Source: a virus. Taken from it: 20,828 nt of DNA. Both the position numbers and the translations under genes were made by a program. Within the stretch, counting starts at the first letter, position 1. Every line of letters begins with the position of its first letter. Shown in pieces: positions 1 through 4,999 of this stretch. Under the pieces are notes generated by a model, which made no database searches, was not told where the DNA came from, and worked only from the letters and a program-made list of their open reading frames with translations. Location: IMG/VR virus record IMGVR_UViG_3300002231_001865, positions 1 through 20,828 of that record; one strand, 5' to 3'.

Positions 1-98
1 AGGTGCAGAAGCCGGGGCTTCGAGGGCCGACTGAGCAGAACCCAGAGGGCAACTGGGGCTACATGTGGTGGAGGTACGAGCGTGGCGTTACCCACTGA
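1..98 (+). CDS. Partial small protein, C-terminal end (W-R-Y motif family)
   Basis: Only the last 31 codons are present in a frame open from the left edge, ending at TGA 96-98. A GTG at position 3 could be a start, but the gene more likely begins upstream of the window. The visible end carries G-Y-M-W-W-R-Y about ten residues before the stop. The next gene ends with G-Y-V-N-W-R-Y and the gene at 479-850 contains G-T-V-S-W-K-Y, so this looks like one member of a small local family. Function is not recognised. Confidence 0.5.
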   Translation, partial: VQKPGLRGPTEQNPEGNWGYMWWRYERGVTH

Positions 99-132
99 AT
101 GGGACGAGAAATGGACGGACGAGTATTGAGCC

Positions 133-369
133 ATGACAATCCTCAACACGGGCTTTGATGCGACCAAGGGCTACCGTGGCAGCGGGCAGGACTTTGAATG
201 GCAGAAGATTGGATCGCGCGAACTGGCTGAAGAGCGCATGCGTATGGAAATGCAGTTCTACATTCCGGCAGAGTACAGGGGCTGGCCGCACATGATTATC
301 ATCCGTACTCCGCCATACTGGGCTGCCGCTGCCGGTCAGGGGTACGTCAATTGGAGGTATCGGCCGTGA
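133..369 (+). CDS. Small hypothetical protein with C-terminal G-Y-V-N-W-R-Y motif
   Basis: The protein is 78 residues and soluble-looking. A charged middle section (residues about 28-40, rich in Glu, Arg and Met) is followed by a hydrophobic strand-like part and a C-terminal G-Y-V-N-W-R-Y ending three residues from the stop. The same motif occurs in the genes on both sides, suggesting tandem paralogs. No clear Shine-Dalgarno precedes ATG 133. The stop overlaps the next start in a GTGA arrangement (GTG 366-368, TGA 367-369), which argues for translational coupling. I do not recognise the family; a virion or host-interaction role would be guesswork. Confidence 0.6.
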   Translation: MTILNTGFDATKGYRGSGQDFEWQKIGSRELAEERMRMEMQFYIPAEYRGWPHMIIIRTPPYWAAAAGQGYVNWRYRP

Positions 370-482
370 AGAAGCGGTTGTGCGACGAGGCGGCCTATGG
401 TGCGATCGGGGCCGTGCTGGCCCTGATTGCGATCATCAGCGTGATTGGGCTCGTGGACGCTGTGGTGAGGGCGATTGGATGA
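366..482 (+). CDS. 38-residue single-pass membrane microprotein
   Basis: This is a short frame starting at GTG 366 and stopping at TGA 480-482, fitting exactly between two neighbours. Its start overlaps the stop of the previous gene and its stop overlaps the next ATG (ATGA at 479-482). The first eight residues are charged (V-K-K-R-L-C-D-E). They are followed by an uninterrupted hydrophobic stretch of about 25 residues rich in Ala, Ile, Val, Leu and Gly, then a short V-V-R-A-I-G tail. A basic N-terminus followed by one transmembrane helix would place it in the inner membrane. It is too small to assign; holin-like or regulatory membrane peptides are possibilities. Perfect tiling with both neighbours is the main support for its reality. 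Confidence 0.6.
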   Translation: MKKRLCDEAAYGAIGAVLALIAIISVIGLVDAVVRAIG

Positions 483-850
483 GAGAATGGATCAGATCAA
501 AGTTATGGGCCCTGTCGGATTGGCTGTTCAATCCCAGGGTGCAGATTGGCGGGTTCGAGTGGTTTATGCCCCCCACAATAGGGGCCCGGCAGCCCGATCG
601 GTATAAAGCAACTGAGCGGGCAGAGCAGGCGGCGAGTAGAGCTGTGCCGCGAAAATACCTGGAACTGAGGCTGGTAGAGTTCACTATCACTGATCCAGTT
701 GACCCGACACAGCACGATCCTCTGGGCGAGCGCGGCACAGTATCCTGGAAGTACACACCGGAGGAGCCAAAACCGAAAGTTACAGTCACTGACGGCGGTG
801 CGCTGAAGCGAGACTCGGCCGAGGTGTCGGCGTACAGGAAGCGGAAATAA
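479..850 (+). CDS. Hypothetical protein, 123 residues, with G-T-V-S-W-K-Y motif
   Basis: I chose ATG 479 because it overlaps the preceding microprotein stop as ATGA. The frame stays open further upstream to a GTG at 380, but that extension would cover the membrane microprotein. The N-terminus is aromatic and rich in Trp, Leu and Phe, the middle is charged, and a beta-like segment (Y-L-E-L-R-L-V-E-F) leads to G-T-V-S-W-K-Y. This motif corresponds to the W-R-Y motif of the two genes upstream. A basic tail ends the protein. The stop TAA 848-850 shares a base with the next ATG. Function unknown. Confidence 0.65.
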   Translation: MREWIRSKLWALSDWLFNPRVQIGGFEWFMPPTIGARQPDRYKATERAEQAASRAVPRKYLELRLVEFTITDPVDPTQHDPLGERGTVSWKYTPEEPKPKVTVTDGGALKRDSAEVSAYRKRK

Positions 851-1179
851 TGGACAGCACCAGGCGCACATTCATCAAGGCTGCCGCCCTCCCTGCGCTG
901 AGCATACTCTCGTATATTCGCGCTGGTCCTGAAGGCGATGGGCTCTTTATGTATTGTGGTAAGTGCCGCAAGCCGGTGCTGCGGTTTGTGGGCAACGACA
1001 TGGGGTCTCTGAAGCAGATCAAGGCGCGTCTCAAGGCAGATGGCGTGATCCGGTCGGCTGATTGGGAGAGTCTGGACGATCCCGCGTATCCGAAGTACGG
1101 GAGCACGTCCCGCCCATGTCATCATTGTGGGAAACCGTTTAAACTGACGTTGAATCTACTGAGGCCACAAGATGGATAG
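850..1179 (+). CDS. Tat-signal-like zinc-ribbon protein
   Basis: The protein is 109 residues. Residues 3-10 read S-T-R-R-T-F-I-K, very close to the twin-arginine export consensus (S/T-R-R-x-F-L-K). A short Ala/Leu-rich hydrophobic stretch follows to about residue 23. The remainder has two CxxC knuckles, C36-C39 and C90-C93, as in a four-cysteine zinc ribbon. Tat exports folded, often metal-bound proteins, so a small zinc protein carried to the periplasm or held in the membrane is a coherent reading. No clear A-x-A cleavage site is visible. The start overlaps the previous stop by one base. A Tat-type signal on a phage gene is unusual, and the next gene has one too. The metal and function are inferred. 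Confidence 0.65.
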   Translation: MDSTRRTFIKAAALPALSILSYIRAGPEGDGLFMYCGKCRKPVLRFVGNDMGSLKQIKARLKADGVIRSADWESLDDPAYPKYGSTSRPCHHCGKPFKLTLNLLRPQDG

Positions 1180-1459
1180 ACGAACATTCCTACTTGAGGC
1201 AGTTACAGCGATTGGCGCTGCTGTGGTCGCGCCCCTGGCCAGGTTATTTAAGCCGGACGTGAATACTACACCGATCGAGCCAGCGTATACGGTGCTGACC
1301 GACAGCCTGACTGCGGGCGCGGGGCCGCCTGTTGAGGACGAGATATCTCTGGAACAGTTGAGGCTAATTGTGCGAGAGTTAAAGAAACACAAGGCGCCGA
1401 TCATTTGGGACGGAAAGATGTGTTGGTATCAGGAACCGGACCCCAGCCCTGAGGGATAG
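1172..1459 (+). CDS. Second Tat-signal-like small protein
   Basis: The protein is 95 residues and begins M-D-R-R-T-F-L-L, again matching the twin-arginine motif. A hydrophobic Ala/Val-rich segment spans residues about 9-23. After this come a Pro/Thr-rich linker, an amphipathic helix around residues 58-72 (Q-L-R-L-I-V-R-E-L-K-K-H), then a W-D-G and C-W-Y region near the C-terminus. A GAGG Shine-Dalgarno at a suitable distance precedes ATG 1172, and the gene overlaps its neighbour by 8 nt. The mature part is not recognised. Two adjacent genes with this signal type suggest a pair of exported or membrane-tethered proteins acting together. Confidence 0.6.
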   Translation: MDRRTFLLEAVTAIGAAVVAPLARLFKPDVNTTPIEPAYTVLTDSLTAGAGPPVEDEISLEQLRLIVRELKKHKAPIIWDGKMCWYQEPDPSPEG

Positions 1460-1514
1460 ACGGGCCGCGGAAAAGCGGAGTGATGCCGCGTCATTAAGGG
1501 CTGAGAGATGTACG

Positions 1515-1805
1515 GTGGATCCCGAGCAGTACTCAGCGCCGACCAAATTAATCCTCCGCAGCCAGAGGTCGTATCATTGCCTGAGTGCCGTTGCCTGCAC
1601 AGCCCGGTTGGGCATCCAGGTGGACGAGCGAGAAGTACAGGAACTCCTTGCGATTGATCTGGAGGGTGGGTGGTTCTGGGGATTAACTGGAGATATGTAT
1701 GTCTGCACCGAGACAGCCGTTAAGGCCAAGGTTCGAGGAAAAGGTACAAAAGACGCCGTTTTGCTGGATATGGCATGGCGTGAAGAGCCGGGAGGGGTAC
1801 GGTAG
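1515..1805 (+). CDS. Possible small protein, perhaps truncated by the HNH gene
   Basis: An open frame from GTG 1515 encodes 96 residues. Its last 107 nt overlap the HNH gene in another frame. The non-overlapping part, about 61 residues, has a protein-like composition (charged helix around D-E-R-E-V-Q-E-L-L, then aromatic G-G-W-F-W-G). Its third-position GC bias is similar to the neighbours. There is no good ribosome binding site at 1515, and the frame remains open well upstream without an ATG. It may be a real gene, the remnant of one cut by insertion of the HNH endonuclease, or a chance frame. A competing ATG frame at 1508-1657 looks less protein-like. Confidence 0.35.
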   Translation: MDPEQYSAPTKLILRSQRSYHCLSAVACTARLGIQVDEREVQELLAIDLEGGWFWGLTGDMYVCTETAVKAKVRGKGTKDAVLLDMAWREEPGGVR

Positions 1806-2133
1806 GGTATCGTATGAGGGGAAGATTGTATTAGCTCATCGTGCAGCCTGGTTTCTTGCGTATGGTGAATGGCCGGACGGTATTATTTGTCATACATGCG
1901 CCAACAAGAAGTGTGTGAATCCAGGGCATATGTACATCGGTGATGATGCCACGAACGCGAGCGACGCGGCTGCCTGTGGGGTGATGTCGCATCCGGTCAT
2001 ATCGGATTGGGATATCCAGCGGATCCGGTTCTTGGGGAGCAGGGGGTGGAAGAATGCCAATATCTCCAAACTGGTCGGTGTGTCTGTGTCTCATGTGCAC
2101 GGGGTTATAAAAAGGGAGCGGAGGGCTGGATGA
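1699..2133 (+). CDS. HNH homing endonuclease
   Basis: The 144-residue protein follows the HNH_3-type pattern seen in many free-standing phage endonucleases. It has F-C-W-I-W at 21-25, G-Y-G-R at 33-36, A-H-R at 46-48, and the metal/active-site section H65-x-C67 with C72-V-N74-P75-x-x-H77. I-G-D and T-N-A-S-D follow. Residues about 100-138 form a helix-turn-helix-like DNA-binding tail (D-I-Q-R-I-R and I-S-K-L-V-G-V-S). A GGAG six bases before ATG 1699 supports the start. Such genes nick or cut DNA and promote their own spread. Here it sits in an accessory block and overlaps a possible disrupted frame. The stop overlaps the next start (ATGA). Confidence 0.85.
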   Translation: MSAPRQPLRPRFEEKVQKTPFCWIWHGVKSREGYGRVSYEGKIVLAHRAAWFLAYGEWPDGIICHTCANKKCVNPGHMYIGDDATNASDAAACGVMSHPVISDWDIQRIRFLGSRGWKNANISKLVGVSVSHVHGVIKRERRAG

Positions 2134-2246
2134 CAGCCAAACCGAAGACCGATCCCAACGCCAAGGCGCCGCTGTGCAAGATATGCGATAACAAGCACTT
2201 TGGCGTGAAGCACATCTGGACGAAGAAGAAGAGGGCGAAGAAGTGA
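2130..2246 (+). CDS. 38-residue CxxC microprotein
   Basis: ATG 2130 lies in an ATGA overlap with the HNH stop and follows a strong GGAGG. The protein has C16-K-I-C19 followed by H23 and H28, a possible C2H2-like zinc knuckle, and a very basic tail (T-K-K-K-R-A-K-K). Its size, metal-binding pattern and positive charge suggest a small nucleic-acid-binding or host-targeting peptide, but no function is known. The frame is open upstream to 2007, inside the HNH gene, but that extension is unsupported. Confidence 0.6.
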   Translation: MTAKPKTDPNAKAPLCKICDNKHFGVKHIWTKKKRAKK

Positions 2247-2320
2247 TCACATACGACGACTGGCTGCTGGGAGAGGAGGCCTATTGGCGTAAGGTCTGGC
2301 TGCTCGGCGTGCGAGAGTGA
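2243..2320 (+). CDS. 25-residue candidate microprotein
   Basis: GTG 2243 overlaps the stop of the upstream microprotein (GTGA), and the frame ends at TGA 2318-2320, three bases before the next ATG at 2324. The peptide is acidic at its N-terminal half and rich in Trp and Leu (D-D-W-L-L-G and Y-W-R-K-V-W-L-L). Because it fills the space between two coupled genes it may well be translated. At this length, chance cannot be excluded. Confidence 0.35.
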   Translation: MITYDDWLLGEEAYWRKVWLLGVRE

Positions 2321-2344
2321 GGAATGCGTGGCGAGGGGAGTGAT

Positions 2345-2512
2345 GTGAGTGAGACGATTGATCTGACCCTGGACGAGGAAACGGGCGAGATGCGCTGGCG
2401 TGGTGAGATCGTGAACCCGGAGAGCGAGTCCTACGAACTGCTGAAGGATGTCTTGATGAAACTCAAGGCCCGCCAGGAGCAAGAGGAAGGGAGGCCGGTG
2501 AGCACGGTATGA
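2345..2512 (+). CDS. Small acidic hypothetical protein
   Basis: I favour GTG 2345, giving M-S-E-T-I-D-L-T-L and 55 residues, because GAGGGGAG lies just upstream. ATG 2324 in the same frame would add seven residues (62 total) and is possible. The protein is acidic, with a strand-like T-G-E-M-R-W-R-G-E-I hairpin followed by an amphipathic helix (S-Y-E-L-L-K-D-V-L-M-K-L-K). The stop overlaps the next ATG at 2509. No family is recognised. Confidence 0.6.
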   Translation: MSETIDLTLDEETGEMRWRGEIVNPESESYELLKDVLMKLKARQEQEEGRPVSTV

Positions 2513-2733
2513 CGTGTACACGCTGCGGCAAGGACAGGGAGATTGTGCTGAAGCTGAAGCGAACCACGCACTCCTCTGATATTGAAGAGGAACTCAGGCT
2601 TCTCAATAACGTAGAGGAGCGGCTGTGCCGGCCATGCGCGGAGAGCCACATTGCGGACGTGAAGTGGTCAAGCGTTATCCGCTCAATGCCTTACGGCGAG
2701 AACCATGAAGGCCCGAGAGTGATCTGGAGATGA
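2509..2733 (+). CDS. Small zinc-ribbon-like protein (two CxxC pairs)
   Basis: The 74-residue protein opens M-T-C-T-R-C, so the first CxxC is C3-C6. A second pair, C40-R-P-C43, follows a charged helical spacer (I-E-E-E-L-R-L-L). H47 could add to the metal site. The layout is typical of small treble-clef or zinc-ribbon proteins, which often contact nucleic acid or other proteins. Starts and stops overlap both neighbours as ATGA, placing it firmly in the microprotein operon. Specific role unknown. Confidence 0.65.
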   Translation: MTCTRCGKDREIVLKLKRTTHSSDIEEELRLLNNVEERLCRPCAESHIADVKWSSVIRSMPYGENHEGPRVIWR

Positions 2734-2813
2734 GAGATCCCGAGCACCACAAGCTGACTCGACGCGAGCCAATGACTTCGGAGGATCTTGACAATTCAAA
2801 TACACTGGTCTGA
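2730..2813 (+). CDS. 27-residue candidate microprotein
   Basis: ATG 2730 overlaps the previous stop (ATGA), with GGAG just before it. The frame ends at TGA 2811-2813, inside the start of the next frame. The peptide is very polar (R-D-P-E-H-H-K-L-T-R-R-E). Support is positional only: the same overlap style as all its upstream neighbours. Confidence 0.3.
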   Translation: MRDPEHHKLTRREPMTSEDLDNSNTLV

Positions 2814-2997
2814 TTGCGGATTGTATGATGACCCGGAACGTGTGTGTGATTGTGGCGCGCCTATAACTGACAGAATATCTGTGTCATTGCTGTATCGTTT
2901 CGCTTGTATCCTATTCGCGCACGTGAGAACGAACGCTCTTCTCTGGTTAACCCACGCATTTCCTCCAAGAAGAAAGCGGGTTGAACCAGCGGGATGA
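2788..2997 (+). CDS. Candidate small cysteine-containing protein
   Basis: A TTG start at 2788 follows a close GGAGG and gives 69 residues. The first third has H6, C10, C20 and C22 in the order H-W-S-D-C ... V-C-D-C-G, a possible metal site seen in other small phage proteins. The remainder is hydrophobic and basic without recognised features and runs up to a promoter that starts at 2981. The non-ATG start and tight spacing keep confidence low. The N-terminal half is more convincing than the C-terminal half. Confidence 0.4.
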   Translation: MTIQIHWSDCGLYDDPERVCDCGAPITDRISVSLLYRFACILFAHVRTNALLWLTHAFPPRRKRVEPAG

Positions 2998-3009
2998 TTC
3001 TGGTATAAA
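2981..3009 (+). promoter_or_regulatory. Sigma70-type promoter with extended -10
   Basis: TTGAAC at 2981-2986 is separated by exactly 17 nt from TATAAA at 3004-3009. The TG at 3001-3002 makes an extended -10 (TGGTATAAA). The -35 lies within a short palindrome GGTTGAACC. Predicted transcription start is near 3016. It faces the structural genes and is the best promoter I can see in the window. The phage's own sigma factor (12791-13573) keeps housekeeping-like regions 2.4 and 4.2, so either it or the host sigma could use this site. Confidence 0.7.
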
Positions 3010-3015
3010 ACTGCT

Positions 3016-3087
3016 ATTGTGTGGATTCCTGACTCGATCAGGGCCTCACAAAATCAAATTTAGGCCCTCTCGGAGGGTCTTTTTTTT
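3016..3087 (+). ncRNA. Leader RNA or small RNA with attenuator-like alternative helices
   Basis: The predicted transcript from 3016 ends at a terminator about 70 nt later. It can form three helices. P1 is CCTGA 3028-3032 with TCAGG 3038-3042. P2 is GGGCCT 3041-3046 with AGGCCC 3062-3067. P3 is the terminator stem 3063-3069 with 3073-3079. P2 shares bases with both P1 and P3, so P1 plus P3 (terminate) and P2 (read through) exclude one another. That is the logic of an attenuator. It could equally be a stable small RNA made on its own. No ligand or factor is known. Confidence 0.45.
3063..3087 (+). terminator. Intrinsic terminator ahead of the late genes
   Basis: GGCCCTC (3063-3069), a TCG loop and GAGGGTC (3073-3079) form a seven-pair stem with one G-U pair. 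A run of eight T follows at 3080-3087. It sits between the promoter at 2981 and the first late gene at 3102, so downstream expression requires readthrough, antitermination or the alternative P2 helix. Confidence 0.8.
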
Positions 3088-3101
3088 GCCTGGAGGCAAG
3101 C

Positions 3102-3308
3102 ATGGAAAACCCGAATGGCCGTAAGCCAATACTGTCGCATTCCACCAAAGACACGCACACGATTGGTCAAGATCACGTCCAGTACCGGAACAAGACGAAC
3201 AGCCGGAGCGATGGCAAGCATCGTCCGAAGCCTGCAAAACCTGCTGGTCCGCATAACCCGGATGGGAAGGGCGCCGCCGATCATAGAAAGGGTATTGGCG
3301 GATACTAA
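3102..3308 (+). CDS. Small polar basic protein of unknown function
   Basis: GGAGG nine bases upstream supports ATG 3102. The 68-residue protein is highly polar and low in hydrophobic residues. It is rich in Lys, Arg, His, Asn, Pro and Gly (for example R-P-K-P-A-K-P-A-G-P-H) and likely disordered. Such basic tails bind nucleic acid or acidic partners, but no family is recognised. A longer frame at 3115-3369 overlaps it without a ribosome binding site. Confidence 0.55.
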   Translation: MENPNGRKPILSHSTKDTHTIGQDHVQYRNKTNSRSDGKHRPKPAKPAGPHNPDGKGAADHRKGIGGY

Positions 3309-3323
3309 TCCCAGGAGGTTCCT

Positions 3324-3545
3324 GTGGATGCGCTATCAAAGCGGGTTACAGATATCTGCGTGGTGCTGATAACGGCCGCAATCATCTGGGCCGCCGGTAC
3401 GATAACCCTCGCTGCAAGCGATATTGACGTGATGCAGCGTGATGTCACCGAGATCAGGGATACTCTCAAAGGGCAGGAGACGCGGATTCGCGCTGCGGAA
3501 CTCGCGATTGCCCGGATGGAGGGTCTCAGCCCGAGGGAAGGCTGA
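3324..3545 (+). CDS. Single-pass membrane protein with coiled coil
   Basis: AGGAGG precedes GTG 3324 at a good distance. Of 73 residues, about 11-31 form one transmembrane helix (V-V-L-I-T-A-A-I-I-W-A-A-G). This is followed by an amphipathic coiled-coil stretch to about residue 66 (D-V-T-E-I-R-D-T-L). This architecture occurs in phage inner-membrane lysis proteins (small holins or i-spanins) and in other membrane anchors. There is no endolysin beside it in the window, so the lysis reading is only a suggestion. Its stop shares a base with the next ATG. Confidence 0.65.
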   Translation: MDALSKRVTDICVVLITAAIIWAAGTITLAASDIDVMQRDVTEIRDTLKGQETRIRAAELAIARMEGLSPREG

Positions 3546-3946
3546 TGAGTGCAACCGTTGATCTGATATCTGCAGTGGTCCTGCGGGTTCTACGGGCCTG
3601 CAAGATCCTGCCTCCAGCATCCGGTCCTCCCGCAGGCTCCGCAGCCGAAACTCAGAGCAAGTGGCTCCTGAAGCGGGCCGAACTCAACACCAAGGACCGC
3701 GGCGTCCTGGAGGCGTTCGAGGAGGCCAGCAGGGATCCAGGCCTTCCCCAGCAGATCACTCAGCACAGGCTGGCCAAGATGTTCGAGTCGGACCCGGTTC
3801 TCCTGAAGCGGGTAGCGCTCCTCATGGCCTACGGCTTTATCGCCTCAGTCCAGGAGGGCAGACATCCGGCCTGGGCAATCACCGATGAATACGAGCCCTG
3901 GATGCCAGGGCCACCTCACCCCCATACCCAATTTCAGAATCCCTGA
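3545..3946 (+). CDS. Winged-helix-like hypothetical protein
   Basis: The protein is 133 residues. After a short hydrophobic N-terminus and a Pro/Ala/Gly linker (to about residue 35) comes a compact domain. It has the pattern L-x-x-K-D-x-x-V-L-x-x-F, then I-T-Q-H-R-L-A-K-M-F, then V-A-L-L-M-A-Y-G-F-I and A-W-A-I-T-D-E. That order of helices and a terminal hairpin resembles a winged helix-turn-helix. It could bind DNA or mediate protein contacts. The start overlaps the previous stop, suggesting the two proteins work together. No specific function is assignable. Confidence 0.6.
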   Translation: MSATVDLISAVVLRVLRACKILPPASGPPAGSAAETQSKWLLKRAELNTKDRGVLEAFEEASRDPGLPQQITQHRLAKMFESDPVLLKRVALLMAYGFIASVQEGRHPAWAITDEYEPWMPGPPHPHTQFQNP

Positions 3947-3970
3947 TCGCCTGATGCGCCCTCAAGCTAT

Positions 3971-4005
3971 GCGGCGGAGCGAGTATCATCCCCCAGGCCC
4001 GCCGC
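3971..4005 (+). other. Hairpin in the gap before the virion genes
   Basis: GCGGCGG at 3971-3977 is perfectly complementary to CCGCCGC at 3999-4005 with a 21-nt loop. No T-run follows, so it is not a typical intrinsic terminator. It may stabilise or process the message upstream of the 4028 gene. Confidence 0.4.
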
Positions 4006-4027
4006 TCAGGGTCCTATGGAGAGATAG

Positions 4028-4999
4028 ATGAGACGAAAGGTTGCGCTAATCACGACACTTACAGATGACGCAAACGGGGTTTGTGTGGACCAGCAGATAG
4101 CTGCTGCCGGCGCACTCACTCTGGATGGCGCTCTGGTCGGGAGTAACATCGCCAGATTACCGACGGCTCGTAAATTGACGATTGAAGGGACAGGCGATAA
4201 TTCCCTTGTCACATTCACGATTGTGGGTACTGACGCTCAACGCAGGCCACTCACCGAGTTGGTGTATGGGGCGAATGCTGGATCGGTCACGACGGAAGGG
4301 GAGTTTCTGACGGTATCGAGCATTACCACTAGCGCGGCTGTTACCGGCAATGTCGAGGTGGGCTGGATTGCAGCGAATGACCCGAATTTAGTACCCGACA
4401 CAGATGCCGTTTGTACGGACCAGACCACGACGTCGGCCACGACCCTATCGCTTGATGGCGCGTCTGTGACGACCGGTACGGCAACCACGGCCGGCTGGGC
4501 GCAGCGCCTCTCAATGGAGAGTGCCGCCGATCTCTCAGGCGTCAATGTCACAATTGTGGGATGGGATGCCGATGGGGAGCCGCGGACGGAAACCGTTGCG
4601 CTGCCCAATGAGACCACCTCATATTCAGTGCAGTACTGGACAGAGATCGATTCCCTCACCGTCGATGGCGCGGTTGGTACGAACGTGGAGATCGGGTTCA
4701 CGGCCAGCGATGGCGCGGTCAGCGCTACCCTGGTCCCTGAGGAGCAGGGTTACCATCATGACCTCTCAATCCAATTGACTGTCTCGGGCACCATGACCAT
4801 TACCAGCGAGTACACGACGGAGCGTATGCCGGCGTTTAGCAATGTTGAGCCCACCTGGGAAGACATCACTGGGTTGGCGGGCGTGACCGCTTCTGTATCC
4901 GTGCTCTTGGCGCGGCCAATTGGCGGGATGCGCACTCGGATATCGGCCTATACGAGCGGGACCTGCGAGACGGAACTGCTGCAGGACTTGGCGGCGTAA
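4028..4999 (+). CDS. Beta-rich virion protein with internal duplication
   Basis: The 323-residue protein is rich in Thr, Ser, Val, Gly and Ala and low in Lys, as in extracellular or virion beta proteins. It contains two related units. Residues about 12-118 and 124-228 both carry V-C-[VT]-D-Q near the start, then [TS]-L-D-G, then T-I-V-G-[TW]-D, then S-[IL]-T-[TV], and [VI]-E-[VI]-G at the end. Residues about 241-323 form a separate C-terminal domain with T-I-T-S-E-Y-T-T-E and G-G-M-R-T-R-I, a pattern I associate with phage decoration-type beta-sandwiches. GGAGAG precedes the start. It is probably a capsid decoration or appendage protein, with the exact role inferred. Confidence 0.65.
   Translation: MRRKVALITTLTDDANGVCVDQQIAAAGALTLDGALVGSNIARLPTARKLTIEGTGDNSLVTFTIVGTDAQRRPLTELVYGANAGSVTTEGEFLTVSSITTSAAVTGNVEVGWIAANDPNLVPDTDAVCTDQTTTSATTLSLDGASVTTGTATTAGWAQRLSMESAADLSGVNVTIVGWDADGEPRTETVALPNETTSYSVQYWTEIDSLTVDGAVGTNVEIGFTASDGAVSATLVPEEQGYHHDLSIQLTVSGTMTITSEYTTERMPAFSNVEPTWEDITGLAGVTASVSVLLARPIGGMRTRISAYTSGTCETELLQDLAA
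4061..4711 (+). repeat. Internal domain duplication in the 323-residue virion protein
   Basis: The first unit is about 4061-4381 and the second about 4397-4711, each roughly 105 codons. Shared positions include V-C-[VT]-D-Q, T/S-L-D-G, T-I-V-G-x-D and N-V-E-[VI]-G. The similarity shows at protein level and is weak at DNA level, so it is an old duplication. Confidence 0.6.

Noticed and set aside
99-158. 19-codon frame from an ATG touching the first stop
   Set aside because: It runs into the 133 gene without helpful spacing or composition. Too short to support.
380-478. Extension of the 479 gene to GTG 380
   Set aside because: It would overlap the membrane microprotein for nearly its whole length. 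The ATGA overlap at 479 is the pattern used throughout this block.
436-1125. A 229-codon minus-strand frame across the first small genes
   Set aside because: It is antisense to three tightly coupled + strand genes and its translation has no domain-like features.
1508-1657. 49-codon frame with an ATG and an AGGG upstream
   Set aside because: The product is rich in Pro, Gly, Arg and Ser with poor third-position bias. The overlapping 1515 frame is more protein-like, though neither is certain.
2788-2816. TTGACA at 2788-2793 as a promoter -35
   Set aside because: The position 17 nt downstream reads TGATTG, far from TATAAT. A better TATGAT lies 30 nt away, which is too far.
3115-3369. Alternative + strand frame of 84 codons
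   Set aside because: It overlaps 3102-3308 and the start of 3324-3545, both of which have good ribosome binding sites. This frame has none.
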